From Acidimicrobiia bacterium (GTDB taxonomy: Bacteria > Actinomycetota > Acidimicrobiia > Spongiisociales > Spongiisociaceae): a stretch of DNA of 64,000 nucleotides. Where the stretch lies: positions 1-64,000 of the forward strand of contig WTGI01000087.1 in NCBI GenBank assembly GCA_011523635.1. The letters run 5' to 3'. Shown here piece after piece: positions 35,041-43,519 of the stretch (its first letter is position 1; every line of letters starts with the position of its first letter). The notes under the pieces are model-generated. The model was not told where the DNA came from. It searched no databases and worked only from the letters and a program-made list of their open reading frames with translations. A program made the position numbers and the translations under genes.

Positions 35041-36048
35041 TCAGCTCTCGCCGAGGCTCTCGTCGAGGCCGACACCGATCTCCTCCAGCACCCGGATGGT
35101 CCGGCCGTAGTCCATCCTCATCGGTCCCAGCACTCCGAGCCGGCCGCCGGGACCGGACGACTCCTCGCCGTAGGTGGTGGTCACGAGGGAGATATCCGTG
35201 GCGGAGTCGATGCCCAGCTCTGAGCCGATCCGCACCTCGGTACCCGCCGGGAGGTGACCCAGTACCTCGAGCAGGGACGCTTCCCGCTCCAGGACATCGA
35301 GGACGCCTTGGACCTTGGAGAGTTCTCCCCAGGCAGCCGTCAGGTGGGATGCCGAACCCATGTACAGCTCGTGATCCGGTGCGCCGGTGTTCTCGAATGC
35401 GGCCGCCGCGTGCCGGAGGATGGAGGCCGCCCCCTCGGTGGGGTTGGCAAGGGATATCGCTTCCGGATCAAGGCTCTCGGACATCGAGGCACCCACCTGA
35501 AGGCTGCGGATCAGCCCTTCGGCCTCCCGTACCTCGGACCCGCTCACCGGCTCGGGCAGCTGGAGGAGCGTCTGGGAAACCCGTCCGGCCATCGTCACCA
35601 CCACGATGAGGACCGTATCGGCGGTGGTACGGACCAGGTGTACCGCCCGGACCACCTCGTTGGCGATGCTGGGGCCGGTCACGACAGACGGGAAGTGGGT
35701 GATCTCGCTGAGCAGGGCAGACGTTGCCTTGAGCAGGCGACCCAGCTCCGTCTGGACCGATGCGAAGAACTCGGCCACTCTGGCCGAGGCAACCGGTGTC
35801 TCTCGTGGACGCATCAGGCTGTCCACGTAGTAGCGATAGGCGTGCGGCGTGGGGACCCGCCCGGCGGAGGTGTGAGGCTGGAAGGCGTACCCGGCAGCCT
35901 GGAGGGCCACCATTTCGGTACGGATCGTGGCGCTGGAAACGCCCAGGTTGCCCGCCTCGAGTATGGCGCGGGAACTGACCGGGCCACCCGTCCGGATGTG
36001 CTCCTCGATCATGATGCGCAGGATGCGGGCCCGCCGACCGTCCAACAT
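35041..36048 (-). CDS. hrcA: Heat-inducible transcription repressor HrcA
   Basis: Represses heat-shock genes through the CIRCE operator. 335 residues: N-terminal winged helix (MLDGRRARILRIMIEEHIRTGGPVSSRAILEA, SSATIRTEMVALQAAGY, HTSAGRVPTPHAYRYYVD), then the GAF-like middle domain and a C-terminal part with LVTTTYG and GRLGVLGPMRMDYGRTI. No CIRCE inverted repeat was seen in the 124 bp upstream, so its targets are elsewhere. Divergent from rpsT. Confidence 0.94.
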   Translation of the reverse strand: MLDGRRARILRIMIEEHIRTGGPVSSRAILEAGNLGVSSATIRTEMVALQAAGYAFQPHTSAGRVPTPHAYRYYVDSLMRPRETPVASARVAEFFASVQTELGRLLKATSALLSEITHFPSVVTGPSIANEVVRAVHLVRTTADTVLIVVVTMAGRVSQTLLQLPEPVSGSEVREAEGLIRSLQVGASMSESLDPEAISLANPTEGAASILRHAAAAFENTGAPDHELYMGSASHLTAAWGELSKVQGVLDVLEREASLLEVLGHLPAGTEVRIGSELGIDSATDISLVTTTYGEESSGPGGRLGVLGPMRMDYGRTIRVLEEIGVGLDESLGES

Positions 36049-36172
36049 GGCCGGATATGATACCCGCGCCTAGAGGCCCTGCCAGGGGACGATGCCGGCA
36101 GGCAGTTCCGTTGGAACGGTCGGACGAGCCTGCTAGCCTCGCGGCTCTCGCATACCCCACCCCTTTGAAGAG

Positions 36173-36433
36173 ATGCCACACACCAAGTCACAGGAAAAGC
36201 GCGACCGGCAGGCCATTGCCAGCAGAGCCCGTAACCGGGCCATCCGTTCGGAGTTGAAGACGCGGGCACGTCACGTGGACGAGGCTGTAGAGAGCGGCGA
36301 CCGCGACGCAGCCGAACAGGCTCTGCGGATCGCCCAGAAGCGGATCGATCAAGCGGTGGCTAGGGGGGTTCTCAAGAAGAACACCGCCAACCGCCGCAAG
36401 GCCAGACTGCAGGCGCTAGTCGCTAGTTTGTAG
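36173..36433 (+). CDS. rpsT: 30S ribosomal protein S20
   Basis: Binds 16S rRNA early in 30S assembly. 86 residues, highly basic all-helical: MPHTKSQEKRDRQAIASRARNR, LKTRARHVDEAVESGD, VLKKNTANRRKARLQALVASL. The last five codons (LVASL) and the TAG stop fall inside the CTAG heptamer array (CTAGTCGCTAGTTTGTAG), so the C-terminus appears to have been formed by the repeat. The upstream gap to hrcA must contain both promoters. Confidence 0.95.
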   Translation: MPHTKSQEKRDRQAIASRARNRAIRSELKTRARHVDEAVESGDRDAAEQALRIAQKRIDQAVARGVLKKNTANRRKARLQALVASL

Positions 36434-36476
36434 TCTTTAGTCGCTAGTTCGACTAGCAACTAGCAACTAGCAACTA
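36413..36476. repeat. Heptamer array in the rpsT/holA convergent gap
   Basis: The longest clear array: degenerate CTAGTCG/CTAGTTT/TAGTCTT units entering from rpsT, a hairpin GCTAGT-TCG-ACTAGC (36443-36457), then three CAACTAG/CTAGCAA units into the holA stop (CTA, 36474-36476). The hairpin may also serve as a bidirectional terminator. Confidence 0.88.
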
Positions 36477-37463
36477 ACCGCGATACCAGTAGCAGAGGGC
36501 GGTCACCAGGCGCTCCAGGGTCGGTAGGTGGGTCTCCTCCGGCATGCCCTTCAGCGTGGCGTCGGCCCTGCGAACCGCGTCCACGGCTCTGTTCAGATCC
36601 TCCCTCGACATGGCCTGCCTCGCCTGCCAGGCCTTCCGGGTCGGGTAGGCGTCGGGTTTGGCGCCGGTCCACTCCGCGAAGGTGGTGATGTCCGGAGCAG
36701 CAGCCGCCAGTGCCCTCCTCCGGAGATCGTTCTCTATGGTCGCCACGAGGACAAGCGGGTGCCCGTGGGTGAGAAAGTCATGCAGCCGCCGGATAGCCTC
36801 GTCAACCACTCCCCTGGCCAGGGCGTCTGTCAGCTTCCAGAGGGGTTGATCCGGCCGGTTACGGAACCGGTCCAGGATGAGCTGGTCGGTCACCGGACCC
36901 TCTACGGTGCCCAACTGCTCGAGGGCCTGATCGATAGCGCCCAGGTCGGAACCGAAGCGTTGGATGAGGGCTTGAGCGGCGTCCGAACGGAGGCGGAGCC
37001 CGCGCCGGCGGGCGGCGGTGCGGACCCACCCTGCCACATCCCGGTCGGCCAGCTTGCGAACGGGTATCACCTCCGCGTTCCTCTTCACGTACGCGGCGAG
37101 CGGCGACGGGAGCTTCCCGCTCGTGACCAGCACCACCGGCCGGCTCCCGTCGGCATGGTGGGCGAGGAGATCGGCCAGGACGGTGGCCTCATCGGCCTGG
37201 AGCAGGTGAGCATCCATGAGCATGAGGCCGGTGCGCCCGCCGAACAGGGATCCGGACTGCAGGGCGGGCACGACCGGTTCGACCTCGGGACGCAGCATGC
37301 CCTCACCCCCTACCGACTGGCCCCTGCCCGGCACATCGATCCGGATGACCTCGGAGGGTTCGAACCCGGCGCCGGCGAACAAATCGCCTGCGCGGTCGAG
37401 CAGACCCCGCCGGTCACCGGGACCGGGACTCGGTGGACCCCTCAGATGGGTGAGAGCCTTCAC
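36474..37463 (-). CDS. holA: DNA polymerase III delta subunit
   Basis: Clamp-loader wrench that opens the beta clamp. 329 residues. Family features are an N-terminal AAA+-like domain without a functional P-loop, the block SLFGGRTGLMLMDAHLL, the helix-rich middle GSDLGAIDQALEQLGT and the C-terminal collar domain ending YWYRG. Start is GTG at 37463 with only a weak ribosome binding site, right beside a family A element. Order comEA-comEC-holA-rpsT is typical of actinobacteria, here with an SDR gene between comEC and holA. Confidence 0.88.
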   Translation of the reverse strand: MKALTHLRGPPSPGPGDRRGLLDRAGDLFAGAGFEPSEVIRIDVPGRGQSVGGEGMLRPEVEPVVPALQSGSLFGGRTGLMLMDAHLLQADEATVLADLLAHHADGSRPVVLVTSGKLPSPLAAYVKRNAEVIPVRKLADRDVAGWVRTAARRRGLRLRSDAAQALIQRFGSDLGAIDQALEQLGTVEGPVTDQLILDRFRNRPDQPLWKLTDALARGVVDEAIRRLHDFLTHGHPLVLVATIENDLRRRALAAAAPDITTFAEWTGAKPDAYPTRKAWQARQAMSREDLNRAVDAVRRADATLKGMPEETHLPTLERLVTALCYWYRG

Positions 37464-37478
37464 TGGAGTATCCGGACT

Positions 37479-37644
37479 AGTGGTGTGCCTGCGATACAGC
37501 CAGGCGTGCTATGGCGGTCATCAGCGTCCCTCGCTGCGTTCCGCTTCCTAAACGTACCGCTACGGGTACGCCTTCGTCAGCGGGCCTTGCGAGGAACACC
37601 GCTGCCGACGCCACACCACACCGCCGCTCCACAGACACACCACA
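37479..37644. mobile_element. 166-bp inverted-repeat element, family A copy 2
   Basis: Terminal repeats AGTGGTGTGCCTG (37479-37491) and CAGACACACCACA (37632-37644) match with one mismatch over 12. Same length as copy 1 and inverted relative to it. A second pair AGTGGTCCGC...CGGCCACT lies just outside (37644-37669) and ends in the CTAG that holds the next gene's stop codon, perhaps the scar of another insertion. Confidence 0.85.
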
Positions 37645-37667
37645 GTGGTCCGCCTGCGGAACGGCCA

Positions 37668-38417
37668 CTAGAGGTTCCACCCCCCGCCGACCTGGATGAA
37701 GGCGCCGGTCACGTAGCCGGCCTTCTCGCTCATGAGGAAGCTCACCGCCTCCAGGACGTCGTCCGCGGTGCCGTGGCGGCGTGCCGGTATGCGGCTCCGG
37801 TCCGGTAACGGCCGGGAGTTCTCCAGCACGCCGGGCAGGATGGCGTTGACCGTAACGCCGTGACCGGCTTCCGCCCGGGCCATGGTCCGGGTGATCATCA
37901 GCACTCCCATCTTGCCGATGTGGTACGGAAGGGTCCGGGGCCGGGCCGTGATCCGGTCGGCGCCCGCGTCGGAAATGTTGATGATCCGGCCCCCCATCTC
38001 GCGCAGGAGGGGTAGCAGGGCCTTGGACACATAGTAGGTGGCCGTGGCCGTGGACGCGATCTGGGACTCCCACTCATCCGCGGTCAGCTCCTCGTAATCC
38101 TTGAGCAGGAAGAGGCCGGCATTGTTGATCAGCACGTCGAGTCCCCCCAGCTTCCGGCCGACGGTCCTCGCCATCCTTCCGACCTCGTCCGGGTCGGTGA
38201 CGTCCGCCCGGACGGACAGTGCCGTGCCCGGCCCGTTCCGGATCGCCTCAACCAGCCGCTCGGCTCCTGCATCGTTGGAGCGATGGTTTATCACCACAGT
38301 GTGCCCGCGGCCGGCGAGCCGGATCGCCAGCGCCGCTCCCAGACCCCCCTCGTCCCCTCCGGACCATCGGCCGGCCCCGGTGATCAGGATCCGCTTGGAC
38401 TGACTCGTCATCGCCAT
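37668..38417 (-). CDS. Short-chain dehydrogenase/reductase
   Basis: 249 residues, classical SDR. NAD(P) motif TGAGRWSGGDEGGLG is stretched compared with TGxxxGxG; NNAG is in VLINNAGLF; the Ser region is RIINISDAG; the catalytic Tyr-x3-Lys is PYHIGKMGV; the C-terminal TGAFIQVGGGWNL is typical. NADP is likely from the basic RS after beta2 (INHRSND). The substrate is unknown; FabG-like ketoreductase or a pterin/aldehyde reductase are possibilities. Its presence between comEC and holA breaks the usual gene order. Confidence 0.85.
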   Translation of the reverse strand: MAMTSQSKRILITGAGRWSGGDEGGLGAALAIRLAGRGHTVVINHRSNDAGAERLVEAIRNGPGTALSVRADVTDPDEVGRMARTVGRKLGGLDVLINNAGLFLLKDYEELTADEWESQIASTATATYYVSKALLPLLREMGGRIINISDAGADRITARPRTLPYHIGKMGVLMITRTMARAEAGHGVTVNAILPGVLENSRPLPDRSRIPARRHGTADDVLEAVSFLMSEKAGYVTGAFIQVGGGWNL

Positions 38418-38462
38418 CGGTCCGGATCGTAGCGATGGGTCAGTTGGAACCGAGCCGGAAGC

Positions 38463-40616
38463 TCAGAGCCCGAGGCCGATCACCACGTCACCCTCCCGGT
38501 CGGTGCGGCGCACCTCCATCCCGGCTCGCCGGAGTGTCGCCAGCAGCTTCTCGGAGGGATGTCCGAACCGGTTGGGTCCGACGCTGACCACCGCCACGGA
38601 GGCGCCCGTCCCCACCAGCCACTCCGGGTCGGAGGTTGCGGCGCCCTGGTGGGGGACCTTCAGCACGTCCACTCGGGGAGGGTCCAGATCGGCCTGGGAA
38701 ACACGTTCCAGATCCCCCGACAGCAGCACGGTCCCGCCACCGACCGTGGCCCGGATGGCGATCGACTGGTCGTTGAGCGAGGCATACCTGCGGGCCGGAC
38801 CCAGCACTTCGAGCCAGATGGAGCCGATCCGGTGCACACCGAGACTCGGGATGGTGACCCGGGTCACCTGCTCGGCGGCCCTGACCAGCCTCGTGAACTC
38901 ATCCGGCTGGCCGGGGAAGGGCGCGTACCACACCTGCCCGACGGGAAGAGCTCCGATGACGTCCGCCAGGCCACCGTAGTGATCATGATGGGCGTGAGAC
39001 AGGACCAGCAGGTCAACCGCTCTCACACCGAACCGGGCCAGCCCGGCCCTGACCTTGGCGCCGTCACTCCCCCCGTCCACCAGCACCGTCTCCCCGGCCT
39101 CGCCCAGCAGCAACAGCGCATCGCCCTGACCCACGTCGAGAGCCACGAAGGCCGGCCCGACCGGAGCGCCCGCCACCACGTGCGGAGCGGCGAAGATCGT
39201 CAACGAGCATGCCAGCAGGGATGCGGCCAGCACCGCCACCGGGCGGAACCGCCGGGCCAGGGCCACCAGCCCGCACCCGGCGAACAGCAGGGCGGCCGTC
39301 CATCCGATCTGCGGAAGGGTTGACGAGAGATCGGCGATTCCGAGGACCGCCCGAGCCGGCAGGGCTCCGGCCTCCACCAGCACATCCAGACCCGTGACGG
39401 CCCCGGCCCCTCCCAGGCCGGTTGCCGCCACCACGAGAGGAGCGGCCACCACGTTGGCGACCGGAGACCACAGCGGCAGCTGCCCGATCGCGAGCAGGAG
39501 GATCGGGGCCACCGCGAGCTGAGCGCCGCAGGCGGCTCCCAGCGACGTGGCGAGCCACCGAGGCCGAAGTTTGGGGAACCACCCGGTTCCGACCACCACC
39601 CCCGCTGTGGCGGCTACCGAGAGCTGGAACCCGAGGCTATGGGCCAGTTCCGGGGAGACCAGGAGGAGCAGGCCCACACCGACCGCTATCACCCGCCAGA
39701 TGTCCGGGCGCAGGCCGAAGGGTCGCGCCAGCAGGACCAGCCCCGCCATGGTGGCCGCCCGCACCACCGACGGGTCCGGCCCGATGAGGAGGACGAAGAA
39801 GGCCAGGCCGGCGAGGCCCAGGATGGCTCGGCGGATGGAATTCCAACCCAGCGGGCCGGCCACCAGGAACAGGGCGCCCAGGAACAGCGCCACATTGCTT
39901 CCGGATACGGCCACGAAGTGCGACAGCCCGGCGCGGCGCATAGCCTCCTCCTCCCACGGTCGCAGATGCGAGACATCCCCGAGCAGGAAGCCGGCCAGGA
40001 GCGCCCTCCCCCGGTCGGTACCCGGTCGGAGACGTTCGATGATGATGGAGCGAACCCGAGCGGCCTGTCCGGCCATCCATCCGACCCCTTCAGGGGCGGG
40101 GCGGGCGCGGGCCACCCGGCCCTCCCAGACCAAGGGGTCCCTGGCGGGATTCCCCGTAACCGGATCGGCCACGCGATGCATGGTCGTCTCGATCCACCAC
40201 CGGCTGTCCCGCGTCCAGCCGGCCACGCCACCCCGGACCCGGCCGGCCGGACCATTCCATGAGACCGGCCCTGACGGCCCGTCGATGGCCAGGACCCGCA
40301 CGAGAGCCCGATCCTGGCCCGAGCCACCCGACGCGTCCGCCAGGGCCTCGACCAGCAGCGCTACCTGGCCGGCGGGGAGCACGGCGCCCGCGGTCGCCTG
40401 GTGGCGAGCGTGCAGGAACAGAGCGCCGACAACCCCCAGAGCCACCAGGCTCGCCACCAGGGCGGCGCCCCATCTCTGCAGTAGAGCGGCTACTCCGGCG
40501 GCGGCCAGTGCCAGTACCGCGAGCCACGGGACCCGGGTCCCGGCCAAGACTCCGACCCATACCGCGCCGGCGCCGGCCAGGTACCACCGGGCTCGCGGGT
40601 CGGGCAGGCGGCCTAT
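38463..40616 (-). CDS. comEC: ComEC/Rec2 DNA-uptake channel
   Basis: Moves single-stranded DNA across the membrane during transformation. 717 residues if started at ATA 40616; a TTG at 40547 would start at residue 24, inside the first hydrophobic region. The ATA overlaps the comEA stop (ATAG) and has GAGGTG 5 nt before it; the extra residues (GRLPDPRARWYLAGAGAVWV) look like a normal ComEC N-terminus. Middle: many TM segments and the Competence-domain motif GLSHFVAVSGSNVALFLGAL. C-terminal (about 480-717): metallo-beta-lactamase-like domain with LSHAHHDHYGG. Confidence 0.9.
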   Translation of the reverse strand: MGRLPDPRARWYLAGAGAVWVGVLAGTRVPWLAVLALAAAGVAALLQRWGAALVASLVALGVVGALFLHARHQATAGAVLPAGQVALLVEALADASGGSGQDRALVRVLAIDGPSGPVSWNGPAGRVRGGVAGWTRDSRWWIETTMHRVADPVTGNPARDPLVWEGRVARARPAPEGVGWMAGQAARVRSIIIERLRPGTDRGRALLAGFLLGDVSHLRPWEEEAMRRAGLSHFVAVSGSNVALFLGALFLVAGPLGWNSIRRAILGLAGLAFFVLLIGPDPSVVRAATMAGLVLLARPFGLRPDIWRVIAVGVGLLLLVSPELAHSLGFQLSVAATAGVVVGTGWFPKLRPRWLATSLGAACGAQLAVAPILLLAIGQLPLWSPVANVVAAPLVVAATGLGGAGAVTGLDVLVEAGALPARAVLGIADLSSTLPQIGWTAALLFAGCGLVALARRFRPVAVLAASLLACSLTIFAAPHVVAGAPVGPAFVALDVGQGDALLLLGEAGETVLVDGGSDGAKVRAGLARFGVRAVDLLVLSHAHHDHYGGLADVIGALPVGQVWYAPFPGQPDEFTRLVRAAEQVTRVTIPSLGVHRIGSIWLEVLGPARRYASLNDQSIAIRATVGGGTVLLSGDLERVSQADLDPPRVDVLKVPHQGAATSDPEWLVGTGASVAVVSVGPNRFGHPSEKLLATLRRAGMEVRRTDREGDVVIGLGL

Positions 40617-41251
40617 CGACCCACCTCTACGTAGTCACGCATCCCTGCCAACCTGCCCTCGCCGACGCCCGGAACATCCAGCAGGTCCTCCATCGTCAAG
40701 AAGGGGCCGTGGGCCTCCCGGTGGGCGACGATGCGCAGCGCCAGCACCTCTCCCACCCCGGGAATCCTCGTAAGGGCCTCGTGATCCGCCCGGTTGAGAT
40801 CGACCGGATAGCCCGATCCCGCGCCGCCCGACGGTGGAACACCCGCGCCCGACCGGTCGCCGGCCCATGGGATGTCGAGGTGCATGCCGTCGGCGACCGG
40901 CGCAGCCAGGTTGACGAGGCGCAGCTCCGATCCGGGCAGGGCGCCACCCGCCCCGGCAATCGCATCGGCGACCCGGCTTCCCTCCGGCAACACCACCAAG
41001 CCCGGCGCAGCCACCGCACCCGAGACATGGACGGTCGCCGTAGCCGGGGCGGTCCCGACCGCGGACACGGGCGCGACCACCACCTCGGGGGACGGCCGGA
41101 ACTCGGGCGGGGGTACCTCGGGACGGTTCCAGAGGGCGAACCCGGTGACGACCGCCAGCGCGCCGCCCAGGACCAGGAGGGCGCCCCGGCGCGACACCGG
41201 CATGCCCGGCGCCCCGGAGGGCACCCCATGACCGGATGGCGTCTCGGTTAT
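40613..41251 (-). CDS. comEA: ComEA-type DNA-binding protein with SLBB domain
   Basis: DNA receptor for ComEC. About 212 residues. Order: short N-terminus, one TM (RRGALLVLGGALAVVTGFALW), an SLBB domain (VHVSGAVAAPGLVVLPEGSRVADAIAGAGG) and a C-terminal helix-hairpin-helix pair (VDLNRADHEALTRIPGVGEVLALRI, DLLDVPGVGEGRLAGM). The best ribosome binding site in the region, AAGGAGG, lies 5 nt before an in-frame ATA at 41251, which I take as the start; alternatives are GTG at 41266 and ATG at 41203. ATAG overlap with comEC. Confidence 0.88.
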   Translation of the reverse strand: MTETPSGHGVPSGAPGMPVSRRGALLVLGGALAVVTGFALWNRPEVPPPEFRPSPEVVVAPVSAVGTAPATATVHVSGAVAAPGLVVLPEGSRVADAIAGAGGALPGSELRLVNLAAPVADGMHLDIPWAGDRSGAGVPPSGGAGSGYPVDLNRADHEALTRIPGVGEVLALRIVAHREAHGPFLTMEDLLDVPGVGEGRLAGMRDYVEVGR

Positions 41252-41396
41252 GGCAGCCTCCTTCACCCGCTCCGCTGTACTTGTACCGGCAGTGAACGTT
41301 GTTGGGAAGCCCTCTGCCTGCCGGCGGAGGTGCGAGGTGCGGAGGTGTACGGGCCGGCGGTGATTACCCTCCCTACGGTCTCTCTGCAGGTGATTC

Positions 41397-42284
41397 GTGC
41401 TCGAACTCGACGGCTTGACCAAGCGCTACGGCGATGTGGTTGCCCTGGACGACTGCGGTTTCTCGGTCAGGCCCGGGCGGATAGTCGGCTTCCTGGGTCC
41501 CAACGGCGCCGGAAAGACCAGCGCTATGCGCGCCGTCTTCGGCCTGCTCCGCCTCGATGGCGGCACCGTGACCTGGATGGGTCGGTCCGTCACCCATGAC
41601 GCTCGCCGGCGGTTCGGATACATGCCGGAGATGCGCGGCCTCTACCCCCGCATGCCGGTGCGCCGCCAGGTGATCTACTTCGGACGCCTCCACGGGCTCG
41701 GCAAGGCAACCGCCGCTCGCGCCGCCGACCGGTGGATAGCCCGGTTCGGGCTCGAGGAACGGGCAGGCTCACGGATCGACGACCTCTCGCACGGGAACCA
41801 ACAACGGGTACAGCTCGTGACCGCATTGGTGCACGATCCGGAGCTCCTGGTACTGGACGAGCCATTCAGCGGCCTGGATCCGCTGGGCGTCGCGGAGATG
41901 TCCCGGATTCTGCGCGAGAGGGCGGAACAGGGAGCGGCGGTGCTGTTCTCGAGCCACCAGTTGGATCTTGTCGAGCACCTGTGCGATGACGTGGCCATCA
42001 TCAACCAGGGCCGGGTGGCCCTGTCGGGACCCGTCAGGACGCTGAAGGACCGGGCGGCTCACCGCAGGGTCGAGGTGGACATGGACTCATCGCTCGCCCT
42101 TACCCCCGCCCTTCCCGGTGTCCGGCTGGTGGAATCACGGGGGACCCGACACGTTCTCAGGGTGCCTGCGGAGGTCGGGATGGACGAGATAATGACCGCG
42201 CTCGCGGACGGCCGGACGGTCCGGGAATTCTCCTACGGTCCGCCCACCCTCTCGGACCTGTTCAGCGAGGCGGTGGCTTCGTGA
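41397..42284 (+). CDS. ABC exporter ATP-binding protein (NatA-like)
   Basis: 295 residues. Walker A is GFLGPNGAGKTSAMR, the signature is DLSHGNQQRVQLV (a variant of LSGGQ), Walker B is LLVLDEPFSGLDPLG, and the H-loop is LFSSHQLDLVEHL. A C-terminal extension of about 70 residues of the DrrA/NatA type (DUF4162-like) is present. Start GTG at 41397 with AGGTG before it. Works with the permease encoded by the overlapping next gene. Substrate unknown; the NatAB set extrudes Na+, but drug or lipid export is equally possible. Confidence 0.92.
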   Translation: MLELDGLTKRYGDVVALDDCGFSVRPGRIVGFLGPNGAGKTSAMRAVFGLLRLDGGTVTWMGRSVTHDARRRFGYMPEMRGLYPRMPVRRQVIYFGRLHGLGKATAARAADRWIARFGLEERAGSRIDDLSHGNQQRVQLVTALVHDPELLVLDEPFSGLDPLGVAEMSRILRERAEQGAAVLFSSHQLDLVEHLCDDVAIINQGRVALSGPVRTLKDRAAHRRVEVDMDSSLALTPALPGVRLVESRGTRHVLRVPAEVGMDEIMTALADGRTVREFSYGPPTLSDLFSEAVAS

Positions 42285-43486
42285 CCACCTACCGGGCGGT
42301 CGGCCTCGTGATGCGGCGCGAACTCCTCGAGCGGGGCCTGAGCAAGTCCTATGCGCTGAGCTGGCTCTTTCTAGCCCTCCTCGTGGGTGCGGGCGTAGCC
42401 ATCCCGGGGTTCTTCGGGGATGACGGATCCGTCCGCACCTACCGGGTCGCCACCGTCGGGGCGGCGAGCGTGGGTCCGGGAGAGCTGGCGAGGTCGACCG
42501 CGCCCGGAGAACCGGGTTCCTACCGGATCGACCTCACCGCATCTCCGGACAGCGGAGCAGCCGGAGCGGCCGTGGCAGATGGATCGGTGGACGCGGCCCT
42601 GGTCGAGGGCGACCGGGTATTGGTGGGCAAGGACACGCCCAGGGAACTCGAGTCCGCGCTGCAACAGGCCGTTCTCTCCTACCAGGTGCAGGACATGTTG
42701 GCCACCGGCGAGGTTTCCGAGCGGGCAGTGGCGATCATGGCCGGCGAGGGGGTGACCGTCGTGACCGCCGAACCGGAGGCGGATGCCGATGCCGCGGCCG
42801 AGGCCCGGCAGTTCGTGATCGCCCAGGTGGCGCTGGTGCTCCTGTTCATGGCCGTGATGACCACGGGGTCATGGGTGCTGCTGGGCGTCACCGAGGAGAA
42901 GACCAACCGCGTGTCCGAGGTGTTGCTCTCCTCCCTACGTCCGTGGCAGCTGCTGGCGGGCAAGATCATCGGGGTGGGATTGCTCGGGCTGCTCCAGTTC
43001 GGATCGATCGCGGCCAGCCTGATCGTGGCCGTCCGCCTGGTCCTCGACGTCACGCTGCCCGAGGTGGACGCCGGGTTCCTGGGCATCTCGTTGATCTGGT
43101 TCGTGCTCGGCTACCTCGTCTACGCGGCCGGTTACGCGGCGGTGGGGGCCATAGCCCATCGACCCGAGGATGCCCAGAACGCCGCCTTCCCCTTGACTCT
43201 GGTCACCGTTGCCGGCTACGTGATCGGCATCGTCTACGTCTCCGGCAACCCGGACACGGTGTGGTCGACCGTCCTCACGCTGGTTCCGCTGACCGCCCCC
43301 TTCGTACTCCCGGTTCGAGCCGTGTCCGACGCGGTGGCCCCGTGGGAGCAAGCGGCCGCGTTCCTCCTGATGATCGGCTTCATCGTCCTGCTCGTCAGGG
43401 TGGCCGGGCGGGTGTACGCGGGCGGGGTGTTCAACTACCGGACCCGGATCAAGGCCCGGCAGGCCTACCGCTCCGCCGAGTTCTAA
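42281..43486 (+). CDS. ABC-2 type permease (NatB-like)
   Basis: 401 residues. TM1 at about 25-45, a large extracytoplasmic loop (about 50-180), then five hydrophobic spans to the C-terminus. The typical ABC-2 block TEEKTNRVSEVLLSSLRPWQLLAGKIIGVGLLGL is present. GTGA overlap with the ATPase gene indicates one exporter. Convergent with leuS; the 33-bp gap holds nothing recognisable. Confidence 0.9.
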   Translation: MTTYRAVGLVMRRELLERGLSKSYALSWLFLALLVGAGVAIPGFFGDDGSVRTYRVATVGAASVGPGELARSTAPGEPGSYRIDLTASPDSGAAGAAVADGSVDAALVEGDRVLVGKDTPRELESALQQAVLSYQVQDMLATGEVSERAVAIMAGEGVTVVTAEPEADADAAAEARQFVIAQVALVLLFMAVMTTGSWVLLGVTEEKTNRVSEVLLSSLRPWQLLAGKIIGVGLLGLLQFGSIAASLIVAVRLVLDVTLPEVDAGFLGISLIWFVLGYLVYAAGYAAVGAIAHRPEDAQNAAFPLTLVTVAGYVIGIVYVSGNPDTVWSTVLTLVPLTAPFVLPVRAVSDAVAPWEQAAAFLLMIGFIVLLVRVAGRVYAGGVFNYRTRIKARQAYRSAEF

Positions 43487-43519
43487 AGACCGGCACACCC
43501 ACCGGCCTCGGCGGCCCGT

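Noticed and set aside
36049-36172. CIRCE operator (TTAGCACTC-N9-GAGTGCTAA) upstream of hrcA
   Set aside because: Not present; the nearest resemblance (GCTAGCCTC) has no inverted partner.
37345-37375. GGTTCGAACCC-like T-loop sequence resembling a tRNA
   Set aside because: It lies inside holA coding sequence and no acceptor, D or anticodon arms can be drawn around it.
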